Positions 1 through 11,783 are shown, counted from the first letter of the stretch. The stretch: 64,000 nt of DNA from Tretioscincus oriximinensis (GCA_022410635.1 JAJVDF010000256.1:757454-821453); one strand, 5' to 3'. Notes: generated by a model from the letters alone, not told the origin. Numbers and translations are program-made.

Positions 1-1493
1 CCTCACACTTTTATTGCAGATGCATTGCAAAATCTCCATTGGAACGGTGGGGCAGAGCAGACACGATGATGGAACATCCTGGCAAGAACCAGGTAAGGAA
101 ACATCATGTACATGGCTGCATCCATTATCTTTCTCAAATAATTAGAATGGGCAGTTCTACAACATTTGTGTTAAAATAATAGAAAGGCTGCATCCACACA
201 TCACTTATTTATTCCACTATAATTGGATACACCACAGTAAAGCATGGATATTCTGGAATAAATCAATCCCACAGTGCTTTATGGTGGAATATCCAACTAT
301 AATGGACTAAATAGAGGTTGTGGGGATTCAGTCTGACTTTTTCTAACTGGATTAGATGGGATGCTATATAAATATAAAGGGGAGATATGCAGGCCAATGA
401 AAACATAGGAATAAATGTTTCCAATGGGCCATGGAAAGCCAGTCCAATCAGTGGTGAGCACTGATTAAGGCCCTGTTTGCACAGGTTTGGTTCTGGGTTT
501 TTGAAATGTTACAACACATTATAAGTATAACAATAAATCCCTAAAATACAATAGGCTTTATCACCAAAAAAGCTGTAGCCAGACTTGGAAGTAAAGAACG
601 CTAATGTGGAAAACAAAATGCAGTATTCATTTTCATTGCACTGTTTTGTTGCCTTTTTTTTTAGTGTGGAAGGATGACTGGATCCTGCCTAATTGTGCCT
701 TCTGCGTCTTTGCTTTAGACTATTCAGATTCTTCCATACCCTTATTGACATCTCCTTCAGCTACCTGTTTTTCCTGTACTTTTTCTAAAGCTAAGATCCC
801 TTCCAAAGCAGTTGCCCCTTCTTGCAATTATCTTCCTCTGTCTCTCTTTATCCTTAAATATCAAATTGAACAACTGTGAAAAGGGGGAATGAACAGCATA
901 TAAAAATTATTTAAAAAATAAAATCTATCGAACAATACATTAAAAGAGTTGAATGAGTAATAAACAAGGACAAGACAACACAAAATGTCAACAGACGTAA
1001 AGTATTTTTCTCCCATGTCGGTGAGCTCTGGTGTGCTTTGGCAGTATCATCCGTCCTTTTCCTGCAAACCGATGGGTTGAAATGCACTAAAGAATATCAT
1101 CACGTAGCTGTTTCTGTTTCTCACTGTGTCATGCTTTTGTTTTTTGTTAAACTTTTTATTTTCTTATACTGTGTCCCATCCTTGTTTTCCCAAAGAAACA
1201 TTGCGCGTAAAGCAGATATACTACATTCAGTGTTTTTGATTTTTGCTTTTAAAAAAGGGAAACAGTGTTTTGTATTAAGATTCTAATCTTTTTTCCTTTT
1301 TTATGTTAAGTCATTAAAATTAGTGTATCACATTACAGGTGTATTACTCTGTTGGCATTCTTAAAAGTCTGCATGGATTCAAATGGATTTTATTTTTTAG
1401 AGAAAGAATTCATGTAATATGTTCTAGCTTGACTTAACATGTCATTTTAAATTATGGCGATTGTCAGAGAATGACAGATTGAAGTTCCCTGAC
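1..1493 (-). other. CDH6: CDH6 intron 4 (partial)
   Basis: Non-coding sequence downstream of the exon 4 donor on the minus strand, running off the window. It holds one fold-back element near 168-320; the rest is AT-rich with no coding signal. The short open frames at 604-879 and 1038-1286 lack any recognisable protein similarity. Confidence 0.85.
168..318. mobile_element. Fold-back MITE, GCTGCATCCACAC-end family, copy A
   Basis: The left end (GGCTGCATCCACACATCAC, then ATTCCACTATAATTGGATA) is matched in inverted orientation by the right end (TATCCAACTATAATGGACTA then GTTGTGGGG). The spacer is about 60 bp. A related copy is at 8136-8245. No transposase is encoded; the superfamily is not assigned. 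Confidence 0.6.
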
Positions 1494-1613
1494 CTGACTC
1501 AGACTCAACAGAAAAATATGGCTGCCCCTGGAGAATGCTGTAGACAACTCGAGCACTGTTCCCATATGTAGGGTCGTCAGCATCCGTTGCTGTGACTTGC
1601 ACGACAAAAGTAC
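1494..1613 (-). CDS. CDH6: CDH6 exon 4: EC2 segment, 120 nt
   Basis: Completes Gly175 and encodes residues to 214 plus one base, reading [19 protein letters not shown] through YFSVESES and G. The DADDP motif supplies calcium ligands of EC2. The minus-strand acceptor is ATTTTAG before GTACTTTTG. The exon length of exactly 120 nt matches the equivalent exon of type II cadherins and fixes the 3' edge at 1494. The donor there is GTCAGG, a GT donor with C at +3, weaker than consensus. The following exon (continuing EC2 with IIKTALL in mammals) is beyond the left edge. Phase is 1 at both sides. Confidence 0.94.
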
Positions 1614-1740
1614 CTAAAATAATAAAATACAGAAAAAATATATGTATTATTCTGTCAAGGACTATCATCTTAAGTCAACAAATTTCTAGCTAGCTGCATA
1701 TGCCCAGAATTTCTAACAGAAATGTCATTTTAGGGCTTTG

Positions 1741-1840
1741 CTGAGGAGATTTCATGAGGTGATATATAGGTTTACAGCACAGCAGGGTTCCTGAGAAGAT
1801 TTCATTAGCTGATGTGCAGGTTTACAGAATAACATTTGTT
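1741..1840. repeat. 50-bp tandem duplication
   Basis: Two adjacent diverged copies, each opening CTGAG(G/A)AGATTTCAT and containing GGTTTACAG, start at 1741 and 1791. Confidence 0.7.
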
Positions 1841-4064
1841 GTTTTCAATTCCTATAAGCTTCACAACAGTCAGATAACTTCTGAAGTGACTTGGAATATA
1901 TAGTATTGTCTCTAATATAAATGACACCCCTGAACTAAATTAGAAACACCAGTTTTATTTCCTACAGATTTTTATTTGTTTTTGCTTTTGCAGTTTCCAT
2001 TTTCTTTGGAAAAGTCCAACATGATTTTGCAAAAGTCAGACAGGTTAATGAAACCCTTTTCCTCTTTTAAAATGTTGCTTCTTCTTATGACTAGAAAACA
2101 AAGAATCGGGTTCTGATCAGGAATCAGATGGGAATCAAAGTCTGAATTCTCAGCAATGTAACTGGGCGTTCAGTGAATGCTGAGGAGTATGGTATGAACA
2201 CACTAGTGATTCATTCAGGCGCGTATTGTGCATTTAAAAGCCAACAATGCCTTTAGAGGAGTCCTTCCTTAGTGGAGAAAAAAGGATGGAGAGGGGAGGA
2301 GCTGCTGTTCCTTTTAGTTCTCACTTTCATGGAGAGGATGGATAGCCAACATAGGAGATCTACATGGTCATATCTGCCCATTCCTGTTATTGAATGCACA
2401 AAAATTACTCAACTTTCAGAGTACTTTCCCGGCAGAAATATTAGAGGTTTCCAAATATTTATCCTCCTACTCCCCTATAGACCTTGAAGCTTGAAAAAAG
2501 TACACAAAGACATTCTGGAGGAATTAGAGTTCCATGGATCCCAAGAGTCCCTTTCTGCCTTCTCACTACTCGGGAGAACGCAGTCTAACACCCTATTTGC
2601 ATAGGCTTCAGTAATGCACTTTAAATATCTGTTACAAAATATGTGCTGTATATGTGCAGTTACAGATCCTTAAAATATAGTACTGAGCATGTGCAAAGAT
2701 AACCTAACAGCACCACTGTTACAGAAAAAGTCAAAATTGATACCAAGACATTATCTTCAATATTTATTGGTTATGAGTCAAAGCACATGCCTAGTGCCAT
2801 GCTATCTCCATTTTTGGCAGCAATGTTGTTTAAAGCAACACTTGCAACATTGCGCAGCACAATAATTTGTGGAGATGTATTCGAAAGAGGGCAATTTCTT
2901 ACTGTTCTCCTTAGTGGTATAATGGGATATGGCACCTCCTCACTACAAAATGGAGCCCAAAACAATACTGGAGATCAGTTTAAATTGAGTTTTTTTTTCC
3001 TGCTAGAATGGAAGATGTAGTCAGTTTTGAGTGAAAGAAAAGTTGAATGTACAGAGGGATGTACTATGCAATATTTGTCACAAGGAAGGGAATTAATTTC
3101 TTATGTATGAGAAAAGTGTTCTCTGAAGAAGTATACAAGGGGGAACAAACGCAATAAAAAGTGTCTTTTTGGAAAGGATTTTTTTTCATTTTATTTTTTA
3201 ACATCGAATATTGTAGATGAATATACAATTTTTTTATCTCCTGCTTTTCATTTTCCTCATAGTGATTGATATGCTCCCTACCTTCATATCTGGCCATGGT
3301 TTTATCTTTATTGACATTACCCATGGAAAAATATAGTATTTAAAGCCCCCAATGCATATCCCCTATATACCCTTGTGGGTTGGTATTGCTTTTGTATAAA
3401 TTTGATAAAATTGACTCTTGTAGACACAGTACAGCAGAGAAAAATTACAACATTCTTTTGTGTATGTGTGTACGTATCTGAGTACATGTGTTTACATGAT
3501 TTTCTTTAGCCTTTATTAGTAAGGGTTAAATCACTTCATGAACCTTAAGAAATTGACAATATTTCTGAACTTACGGTACAAATCATCCAAAAAAGAATTT
3601 ATCAAATATTATTAGCTGCCAATTGTTAAGTTTAACAACATTGAATTGCATATAAATATTAGATATTTCATTGCTTGTCAATGAAATTTTATTGGCAAGA
3701 AAGTTGTCATAAATAAATCGCGTTGGGCCCTTTTTGCCCATATGTTCCCTAATGTGCTTTAGCTTAATGTGCATTGGTTGCAGCTACACATGTTTGCATA
3801 GAAGTGGTACAACAGACACTGCTGTGCAAATACCAAACATAACATCAAGATTAATCACATATTGCATCTGATCATGTCAACGCAGATTCTGAATGCAGCT
3901 CTCCATGTGTCTCTGGAAATACCTCCAAATGTGTGGTTGTAATTTTGGAAGCAATTTGGAGACATCTCTGAAACCTGCACTCATCCACCCTACATGCACA
4001 AACATCACTGCTAAAGTGAATTAACTGGCATTGATCCACATGTAGGGCTGATAATTCAACATTA

Positions 4065-4150
4065 CACTAATGCACTTTAGAGAGCTGTTACTACACATCT
4101 AATGTATTTTACCACTATTCCTTTGCAGACAGTGGGGAATAGTGGGTTTC
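4065..4150. repeat. Short dispersed repeat, copy 1
   Basis: The stretch AGCTGTTACTACACATCT followed by a TTTTACCACTATTCC block is repeated with changes at about 28625-28690 (AGCTGTTACCACACATCT, then a CACTACTCC block). Both copies are AT-rich and non-coding. They probably belong to the same unidentified MITE. Confidence 0.4.
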
Positions 4151-4278
4151 TTAGGAAGCAGAAAGGGTCTTAATTTGAAAAAAATATAACAAAATACAGA
4201 GTACTAAATTTTAAAAAGGGTTTCTTTTAAAATCAATAATGTATTATTATTCATTCCAAATTATGTGTTTACCTGTGA

Positions 4279-4354
4279 TATGTTGCTCAAGACAATTAGG
4301 GGAATACTTAGTGTTACACTGTTAAAGTATTCCCTTAATTGTTTTGAGCAGTAT
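4279..4354. mobile_element. Mini MITE with TTGCTCAAGACAATTA ends, copy 1
   Basis: An almost complete palindrome of about 75 bp: the left arm GCTCAAGACAATTAGGGGAA pairs with the right arm TTCCCTTAATTGTTTTGAGC. It is flanked by TA. A second copy is at 13213-13294. End sequence and TA target fit Tc1/mariner-type non-autonomous elements. Confidence 0.65.
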
Positions 4355-5273
4355 ATATAAATGTGATGCAAAAAGCATGTCAGTGAAACAGGCAGATTAT
4401 CGTGCCTCCTTATGCATCAAATTAATGCATTGCTGTTCACCTGTTCCAAGGCAGTGCACATGAAAAAGCAATGGAATTCAAGATAACCATCAGCAATACG
4501 GTAATCACAATAAATAATCAATGAAAATAAAATAATAATAAAACAAATCTAAAAGAACGAATTCAGTCAGTTCCCAAATTCTGAGTGAAGAGATGTGTCT
4601 TAACTTGTGAACAGAAATTGTTTTGTATAAGTGGCTGCTGAGATTCCATAGTGGTTGTTTCACAACTTTGGAGATATTTTTTACAGATGTGTTAGTAGAA
4701 GAGATTCTCCAGAAGATCTTAAATGATGGGGAAGTTAATATGGAAGTAGATACTAGTTCAGATATTTGACTTCCAAATTGTTTAAATATATTAGCATTAA
4801 AATACGTTTCTCTTGCATTCTCTTGCAGTGTTCCAAGGTTAGGTGAGGCCTGTACTGTTTCGTACAAAAGTACAGAAGCCAGGCCCCTTAGATTAAAGTT
4901 GATTATTGAAAGGACTCTTGATAAATATACGTAGCTCTGCATCTGTTCTTTCCAGGGGAATACAATCTATCTTTGACTTTTGTGATGCTATTCTTAGTTT
5001 ATAATACACAAAATAATGCATTAAAAGATATTGATTTTAAAAACCCTGCATTTTTATATATGGACAACAGAAGCAAAAACATGTTCGAAGTACAAAATTT
5101 GTGGGGGGAAAAGCAACTGCTTAATTCAACAGGCATACAGATAAACATGTGGGAAAAAAAACAGAACAATGTGGAAATACTTTAGATTGGTATATCCACC
5201 CTGTGCCTCACAAGAATAAATCTTGTTTGTAGCAAAAGTTGATCTCACCATTGTTGACTGATCTGACACCTAC

Positions 5274-5568
5274 CTACATCAGACATCTCAGGAACGCTGG
5301 CATTATAAGTGTCCTTTGTAAACAGTGGCTCATTGTCATTGATGTCATGAATCTTAATGATGAACTCTGACTCAGGCTCCACTGGTCGTCCTGTCCTTTT
5401 GTTGATAGCCTGAGCACGAAGAATATAAACAGGCTTTTCCTCCCTGTCTAGTCTCCTGGTAGCCTGTATATCACCAGTGTTCTCATTGATAATGAAGAGG
5501 TCTCCTGCTCCGTCCCCAGAAAGGATGTATTTAAGAGAACCATCTCCTCTGTCCTGGTCGGAATGAAG
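5274..5568 (-). CDS. CDH6: CDH6 exon 3: most of EC1 and start of EC2
   Basis: This 295-nt exon encodes residues 77-174 plus the first base of codon 175. It starts [10 protein letters not shown] and carries the calcium-binding motifs LDRE (about 116-119) and DINDNEP (about 151-157) at the EC1-EC2 boundary, then ends at VPEMSDV. The minus-strand acceptor is CTTTTCTCACAG before CTTCAT; the donor is GTAGGT after GATGTAG, giving phase 1. Length and phase fit type II cadherin exon structure. Differences from mammalian CDH6 as remembered are conservative, except that the EC2 start reads TYNASVPE, which contains an N-x-S glycosylation sequon at Asn165. In the genomic frame the open reading frame runs past both splice sites, so only the part given is coding. 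Confidence 0.96.
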
Positions 5569-6147
5569 CTGTGAGAAAAGTAAGAACTTTAAATAAAATA
5601 AAATAAAAATCAATCAGGAAGTATCTCCCGAACCTGAATTTCTGTAAGCAGTGATTCAAGTTTAATCAATATCCATGGGATAGAACTAGAGACACCAGAG
5701 TATTCCCAGAATATATCTTTACGAGCTTAGAGTGCCATGATATCCTGAAGAATATGCTTAATCCATTTTTTCTGGACTAAACCAAATAGTAATTTAGTTT
5801 CAATATCTCAAAGGAGAAACATAGGCGACACAAGGAAAGACTTCCTGCTTCACAAGTCCTTCACTTACAAGCAATAATCCAGGATGAATTAGCTCATAAA
5901 ATCAAAAACTATTTGTATTTAAAAGCTGTACTGAAGAAGAAAAAAAAGCAAATATTGTTCGCACTACAAGTAAAATGTGTGATTTTCCTTTTCTATGTAA
6001 ATCTAGGAAGCAATAGAAATTCTTTCTTCTATTCCATATAATTAAATTAATCCACTGAGCACATAAATGTAATAAATAAATAAAATGAAGCATATCAATT
6101 GTCTGTACAGCAGCTTTTGCCATTGGGTTATATCCAGCAGATTTGGA

Positions 6148-6168
6148 TAACAACAACAACAACAACAG
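6148..6168. repeat. (AAC)n microsatellite
   Basis: About six AAC units. Confidence 0.8.
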
Positions 6169-6574
6169 ATGTTATGAGCCATCAAACTTCAAAGAGGCAT
6201 TTTTAAAAAGATTTCCACAATTTGATTATTAGTGTAAGTGCTAACAAAATATAGCTTCTAATACCCATCTTGCTATTAAATCATGGCCAATTCTTGGTTG
6301 ATCACAATAGCATCTCCTGGGTCACTCTCGTGCAATTCTTCTTTAGTAGAGATACAAAAGTGACCTCGTCATTGCCTACTTACAGGAAGAGACTGGTGAT
6401 CAAACTGGCAACTCTGTTTTCCAGCCTGTTTGCTGTTCCACTAAGCTTCAACCACTCCCATTGCCACCTTGCTCCTTCAGCATATACTGCAAGTCATTGC
6501 TGACTTGTATTTGTGTTCTATAGGAAACCATTTTATTATTTTTTTATTTTCCCATGTACCCCTGCTGTCAAATA

Positions 6575-6783
6575 CAGGGTGCTTCAAAAATGTTTACACA
6601 CTTTGAACTTCTATAGAAAATTGATGCTGTAGGTCACCAATTTGAACAGTTGTTATTTACGTTTTATTTACATTGGACTTTAAGCTTTCTAATTTCCTGA
6701 AATTTAACTTTGTAGAACAGTAGAACAGTAAATAAATTTCCTATGGAAGTTCACAGTGTGTATACATTTTTTGAAGCACCCTG
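6575..6783. mobile_element. Mariner-like non-autonomous DNA transposon
   Basis: The ends CAGGGTGCTTCAAAAATGT and its inverted partner (minus strand CAGGGTGCTTCAAAAAATGT) are near-identical terminal inverted repeats. A TA dinucleotide flanks both ends (6573-6574 and 6784-6785). It is 209 bp with no coding capacity. TA duplication and TIR form are typical of Tc1/mariner elements. Confidence 0.8.
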
Positions 6784-6824
6784 TATATCTTCCTTCTCCC
6801 CCAATGGTTTTCAACAAAACAGGC

Positions 6825-8060
6825 TAAAGCTAATGCTAAGGCTATGCTAATAATTGGACCGAACAATTTGGACAGAAAAACAAGAAAACTAATGACAATT
6901 CATTATTCACTACACCCTTGTAGTGACGTTGATCGACTCTATCAGCCCAGAAAATCTGATGGAAGAGGACTTTTACAAGTAAAGCAAACTGTGGAAGAAG
7001 AAAAGCATGCATTGGCAGAATACATCAGAGAAAGTGAAGAAATTTCTCAAAGCACACACTGCCCAGGTGCATCTGGTGGGCCTCTGTGTGAGACAGAATG
7101 CTGAACTAGATGGGCTGTGACCTGATCCAGTATGGCTCTTCATATGCTCTTATGTTCATAGCAAACAAAGAATCAGTGCAGAAAAACTGCAATGCAAACC
7201 AGGCAGACGGTGGAACAAGGCATTACCTGGGCAGTTCCTTGACACGATCAAAAGGAAAGTTGACAATGAAAAGACCTGGTTATGGTTATCTAATGGAACA
7301 TTAAACAAAAGGACAGAAGGCTTGATTCTTGCAGCACAAGATAAGGCCATCAGAACAAATGCAATCAAAGCCAGAACTGAAAAATCAGCAGATGACCCAA
7401 AGTGCAGACTCTGCAAGGAAGCTGATGAAACAATCAATCACATTCTCAGCTGTTGCAAGAAAATCGCACAGACTACAAACAGAGTCACAACTATGTGGTT
7501 CAAATGATCCACTGGAACCTGTGTCACAACTACCATCTGCCAGTGATAAAGAACTGGTGGGATCATAAACCCGAAAAAGTAGTTGAAAACGAACATGCCA
7601 AAATACTCTGGGATTTTTGAATTCAGACTCATAAGGTTTTGGAACACAAGGCACTGGATCTCACAATCGTGGAAAAGAAAAAAAAGTGTAGATCATTGAT
7701 GTCACCATACCAGGTGATGGTTGAATTGGGGAATAACAACAGGAAAAACTCAGATGATATCTGGATCTCAAATTTGAACTGCAACAACTCTAGCATAAAC
7801 CTGTACAGGTGATCCCAGTGCTAATCAACAAATTGGGTGCTGTGCCAACAGATCTCAGCTGGCATTTGAAAACAATAAACATTGACAAAGTCATGATCTG
7901 TCAGTTGCAAAAGGCCACCTTAATCGGATCAGAGCACATCATACGAAAATACATCGCACAGTCCTAGATGCTTGGGAAGTGTTCAATTTGTGATTTTGTT
8001 ATACGAAATCCAGCATATTAATCTTGTTTACTGTGTATTATTTTTTATGTCAATAATAGC
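6825..8060 (+). mobile_element. R4/Dong-type non-LTR retrotransposon, 5'-truncated and broken
   Basis: Translated plus-strand pieces in shifting frames recall the C-terminal part of R4/Dong LINE proteins. The first piece reads RKTRKLMTIHYSLHP, then DVDRLYQPRKSDGRGLLQ. Then come KSADDPKCRLCKEADETINH and ILSCC, a CxxC-H-C zinc knuckle upstream of the nuclease. Then come HKPEKVVENEHAKILWDF and a lysine-rich block in the restriction-like endonuclease region. The end of the protein (near 7880-7970) shows INIDKVMICQLQKATLIGSE. Several stops and frameshifts make it dead. It is interrupted by a CR1-group fragment at 7059-7160. R4-clade elements of this type are known from lizards. Confidence 0.75.
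7059..7160 (+). mobile_element. CR1-group LINE 3' end nested in the R4-type element
   Basis: A 100-bp piece with the family's conserved tail: TGCCCAGGTGCATCTGGTGG, GAGACAGAATGCT, GATCCAGTATGGCTCTTC and a terminal TCTTATGTTC. The R4-type reading resumes after it. Confidence 0.75.
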
Positions 8061-8135
8061 CTGTCTTGATGAAATTGGCTTGAGCCCATTTCTTTCTATA
8101 TTGAAAATATGATAATCTCTTTACATTAGCTTCTT

Positions 8136-8245
8136 AAGATGCATCTATATGTGCTTACTTATTCCACTGTACCTGGATAATCTTTATGTTATACTACAGA
8201 ATATTCAACTGCAGTGTAATAAAAAGTGATGTCTGGATGCAGCTT
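8136..8245. mobile_element. Fold-back MITE, GCTGCATCCACAC-end family, copy B
   Basis: The left AAGATGCATCTATATGTGC then TATTCCACTGTACC is mirrored on the right by CAGTGTAATAAAAAGTGATG then TGGATGCAGCTT. Related to 168-318. Confidence 0.55.
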
Positions 8246-9149
8246 CAGTTGTGGCAGAATTCTTAGAAACAACAGTGTAGGATTATCCACATTGCACTTT
8301 ATGATATTTCCTGCATGCTTACTTAAATTGTGCCATGTATACTTACTGGCATGGCTTGTGATGGAAAACCCTCATCTCAAGAAGAGGAAGAGGATTTCAG
8401 TGCCTGTTACCCTACTGGTGATACCCATGCTGAAGATTCTACAGTATCAACCAGTGTTCACAATCTTCAGTTGTCTTATAGAGAACACGTCTTCAGACTC
8501 AGCAATCAAAAGTCCCTAGAAAAACTTAAATGAGAGATATAATGTACTTTATTTTATCACAGAAGCTTAAAGCTCAGATCCAAACAAATGCCTGGTCAGT
8601 TAAGTAGAAGAAAATCAGGCTGTTTTTGCATGTGCTTGGATAGAACCATTTTAGTCAGAATGGAATGGCGTGATCCATTTTATCTGTTGCAACATGTGGT
8701 TGCATGAAGCGAATTGAATCACATTAGAAATGGGCCTTGCATTTTTATGTAGATGTGAAACTGATGATGTGATGGGAACCCATTTCTTCACTGTCTGAAT
8801 TGCAGCAACAGCTATCTACTGAATCTTTATTCTCACTGGTTAGTTTAAAGATGATTTTGAAGCTGCAGTAACAGTCAGCATTATGCAGCAAAAAACTGCA
8901 AAGAAGCTGTGATGGTAATTTTACCCGAATGGTACACAATTCTTGATCATACAATTTTGGTCTACATGTATACGTACAGCTGCTTAATCTAGATTAGGCA
9001 GTATTAGCACACATGTAAACCTGTGTATTCTTAACACACATGTGATTTGTGTTATCACTATTCAATGCAGATAATGTTTATTAATGAGTTTTTTACTCAT
9101 GGGATTACTTACAGAATTACTAAGGATGTGCATAAAGGATCAGAGTGAG

Positions 9150-9905
9150 ATACTGAACAGATGGACAGCTCATTGAAGATATTGACACAGTTTACAGCAG
9201 CAGTTAAAGGCAAAATCAATGGTACAGTTAATTGGGAAGGGAATACAGAATAAGTCTGCAAATGTTATTTTACCTCATTATAAATAAAGCCATATTTGAA
9301 ATACTGTAAAAATTCTGATCACATTTCAGAAAGAATGTTGTGGAAGTTGAAAGAAAATGCAGAAAAGGGCAACTAGAATGTTCTATGAACTGGAACATTT
9401 CTCTTGTGGAATCTTGGTCTTTTCAGACTTGAAAGATAGAATTTGGGAGGTGGTCTGACTGAAATATATAAATTTCATGGTATGGAAAAGGCAGGGGGGA
9501 AAAACTTATCATGCATTCTTCTGTCTAGAATGGTCACTCTATGAAGCAGATGAGCAGAAAAGTTGGGACTGAAAAAGGGAAATATTTTTTTCACCTAGAT
9601 CATTAGTGTATGGAATTTGCTATGAAAAGAGGTGGTGGTAGCAACCAACCAACCTGTATAATCTAAAGAAAGGGTTAGACAAATTCATGAAGGTCAGAAG
9701 TCTCAGTAGTTAACAGAATGGTTGCTTAGGTTCTACTTGTTGGGGTGATGCCTGTAAAGGCCTTATGTGATTGTTGAGAAAAGGTAAGATTTTGACTTCG
9801 TCTTCTATCTGAGAAGGCACAGATGTAATTGATGGGTCACTGTGTGAGACAGAATGAAGGGCTATGGCCCAATACAGCATGGTCCCTTTTATATTCTTAC
9901 ATAGA
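9150..9905 (+). mobile_element. CR1-group LINE, degenerate 3' part
   Basis: Follows in order the same landmarks as the better copy at 48541-49278: TTTACCTCATTATAAATAAA, GCAGAAAAGGGCAACTAGAA, ATTAGTGTATGGAATTTGCT, GAGACAGAATGAAGGGCTAT and a terminal ATTCTTAC. Heavily mutated with no intact frame. Confidence 0.7.
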
Positions 9906-11436
9906 CTAGCTGTGAAATAGGTGTCAGCTATCAGCACGAACTATAAATTAAGCCTGCATAGCATCTTCCTTGTGTTCAAACACAAAAACTCTGACAATGA
10001 AAGAACTATTGAATTTTGGACTCTGAACTTGCCCCCCACCCCCAACTACCTCTCTTTATTTTCTTCTTGTTGGGCATTTCAAATGAAATTGCATTCTTTC
10101 AGCTGTATGTTATTTTGTTGCCTAAGAGATTTTATCAGCAACTCAGAATCATGAATAAATTCTACTGTTAATAAGATGGCAATGAATCTTGGCTGGAATT
10201 TTATGTCTAGTGTGCTCTCTTTCAGTGAAATTCTTCCAGTTGCATGTGAGCCAGAACACTTACTTAGCTTGGTGCAGTTCATATAATATCCACCCAAATT
10301 GTACACAAAGAATAGGGTGGCTTTTTCATCCTTCAGTGCAAAAATCTTGTAAGAATTCATATATGTGAGAAAGAACAAAGTGGTCCTGTATGATTTTCCA
10401 GCTTCAGAGAGTAAAAATGAATGGGTCTGTTCTATCTACAGCTTGCCAATTTAATTGCAGTCCCTTCTTGAGTATCTCACAAATTAAGCTGAACTTTATT
10501 TGAATTTCAGTTATCTGAGGTCCTGGTAAAGATTGTAACTAGTTATTGTAGAGAATATAAGGACAAGGTCCCTTTAAATCTTTCCAAAGGCTTGGCAACA
10601 GTTGGGAGAGGCATCCTATAAAATAGTGTTCTTAGGAAGTTTGAGGTTTAAATTCATTATTGCAGGAATGTGAGAATTTTGCATGTTTCATGAGAAAATC
10701 CGTTGTGTGGGGATTTTTACTGGAATTTTTCCGATTATTGGAGCTGATGCTAGGAGTCTCATCACAAATGATTTCACTTTCCTATCTCTGCTTCTGGGAA
10801 TGATACCCAGGAATGATGTCACTTCCTGTCTGTCCTGGAAGTGAAATTAACAATTTTCAGATCTGTTTCATGTGCGACTAAAATAACAAACACCTGAAAT
10901 TTTGGGGCTCCAGGCAAAGATTTCCTGGCCAGGAAAATCCCAGTACTGTTGTAGTTTTAGTTTAATTTTAGTTTTCTGTTGAGTTTTCTGTGAATAAATC
11001 TTACTTTGTGCACTACATGTTTTTAATAAATAGTGTGATCGTGGGTGCAGTTGAGTACAGTTGTGCCAATGTGTGTTAAAGCTTGAGTGGATATTAATGT
11101 GAATGATTGGTGGATGTAAACAGAGTGAGCTGGGAGTCAATAAGGCTCTAGCTGGGAGAGACTCATTGTAACTATCACCACCTGATATGCAGTAGCAAAA
11201 TTATTATATTTCACACTTTGTAATGTAATGTTTAAGTTCTTGGTTCAAATAAAGAAGAAAACTTTATAAAGTAGCTTCTTTTATTTAGTAGAACCTGGGA
11301 GCTGGTGAAGAAAGGCTTAAATTTAAATCCAATAGTAAAGTAAATTCAGCCAGGTCCAGGAGAAAATATGGATATCATTGTGGCACACGTAAAAGGATAA
11401 CAATAAAGATGCAGAGAAATAAATAAACAAATAAAC
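9906..11436. other. Intronic stretch, mostly unique
   Basis: No gene seen. The part at about 10735-10860 (ATGATGTCACTTCCTGTC and the following CTGGAAGTG) resembles the inside of the hAT element at 39340-39817 and may be a fragment of the same family. Confidence 0.5.
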
Positions 11437-11533
11437 AAATATATAAGCAACCTATCAAACAACAAATATATAAGCAACCTATCAAACAACAAATATATAA
11501 GCAACCTATCAAACAACCACAAGCAACCTATCA
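11437..11533. repeat. 27-bp minisatellite, three units plus a partial
   Basis: Units at 11437-11463, 11464-11490 and 11491-11517 are identical by eye and share AAATATATAAGCAACCTATC; a partial copy follows. The 27-bp period keeps a frame open on the minus strand, giving a 9-residue peptide repeat that is not evidence of a gene. Confidence 0.9.
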
Positions 11534-11596
11534 CACTCTCAGTCACATACTCCACAAATGCCTTTCCTCACTTATTTGTAGAACTATTTCTGAAGG

Positions 11597-11783
11597 TTTC
11601 AGAGAAATAGCCATGTTAGTCTAGTAGAAAGTCCAGCCAGGGGGCTAGTAGCACTATAGAGACTAACAGTAGAAAAATAGGTGGCATTGCATCTGAAGAA
11701 GTAGCCGTATCTACAAAAGCTAATGCCAATGCCATCTACTTTTCTACTGTTAGGCTCTATAGTGTTACTAGCCCCCTTGCTGG
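11597..11783. mobile_element. Fold-back family TTTCAGAGAAATAGCC, short copy with 12-bp flanking repeat
   Basis: Starts TTTCAGAGAAATAGCC. The block GGGGGCTAGTAGCACTATAG and the following GACTAACAGTAGAAAA are mirrored near the right end, which finishes in CTAGCCCCCTTGCTGG. TATTTCTGAAGG occurs exactly on both sides (11585-11596 and 11784-11795), as expected of a target-site duplication. No coding capacity. Confidence 0.8.

Larger units (their letters stand above)
1614..5273 (-). other. CDH6: CDH6 intron 3 (3660 bp)
   Basis: Bounded by a GTAGGT donor at 5273 and an AG acceptor at 1614 on the minus strand, phase 1. It contains a 50-bp tandem duplication, a short palindromic MITE and a small dispersed repeat. 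The longest open frame (4505-4942, minus) has no cadherin or transposon motif that I recognise and is taken as chance. Confidence 0.9.

Noticed and set aside
4505..4942. 145-codon open frame on the minus strand
   Set aside because: No recognisable domain, no splice or promoter context, lies wholly in intron 3 and ends in an AT-rich run. Probably chance.
11346..11555. Open frame with a repeated LFDRLLIYL peptide
   Set aside because: The peptide repeat mirrors the 27-bp minisatellite; no evidence of translation.
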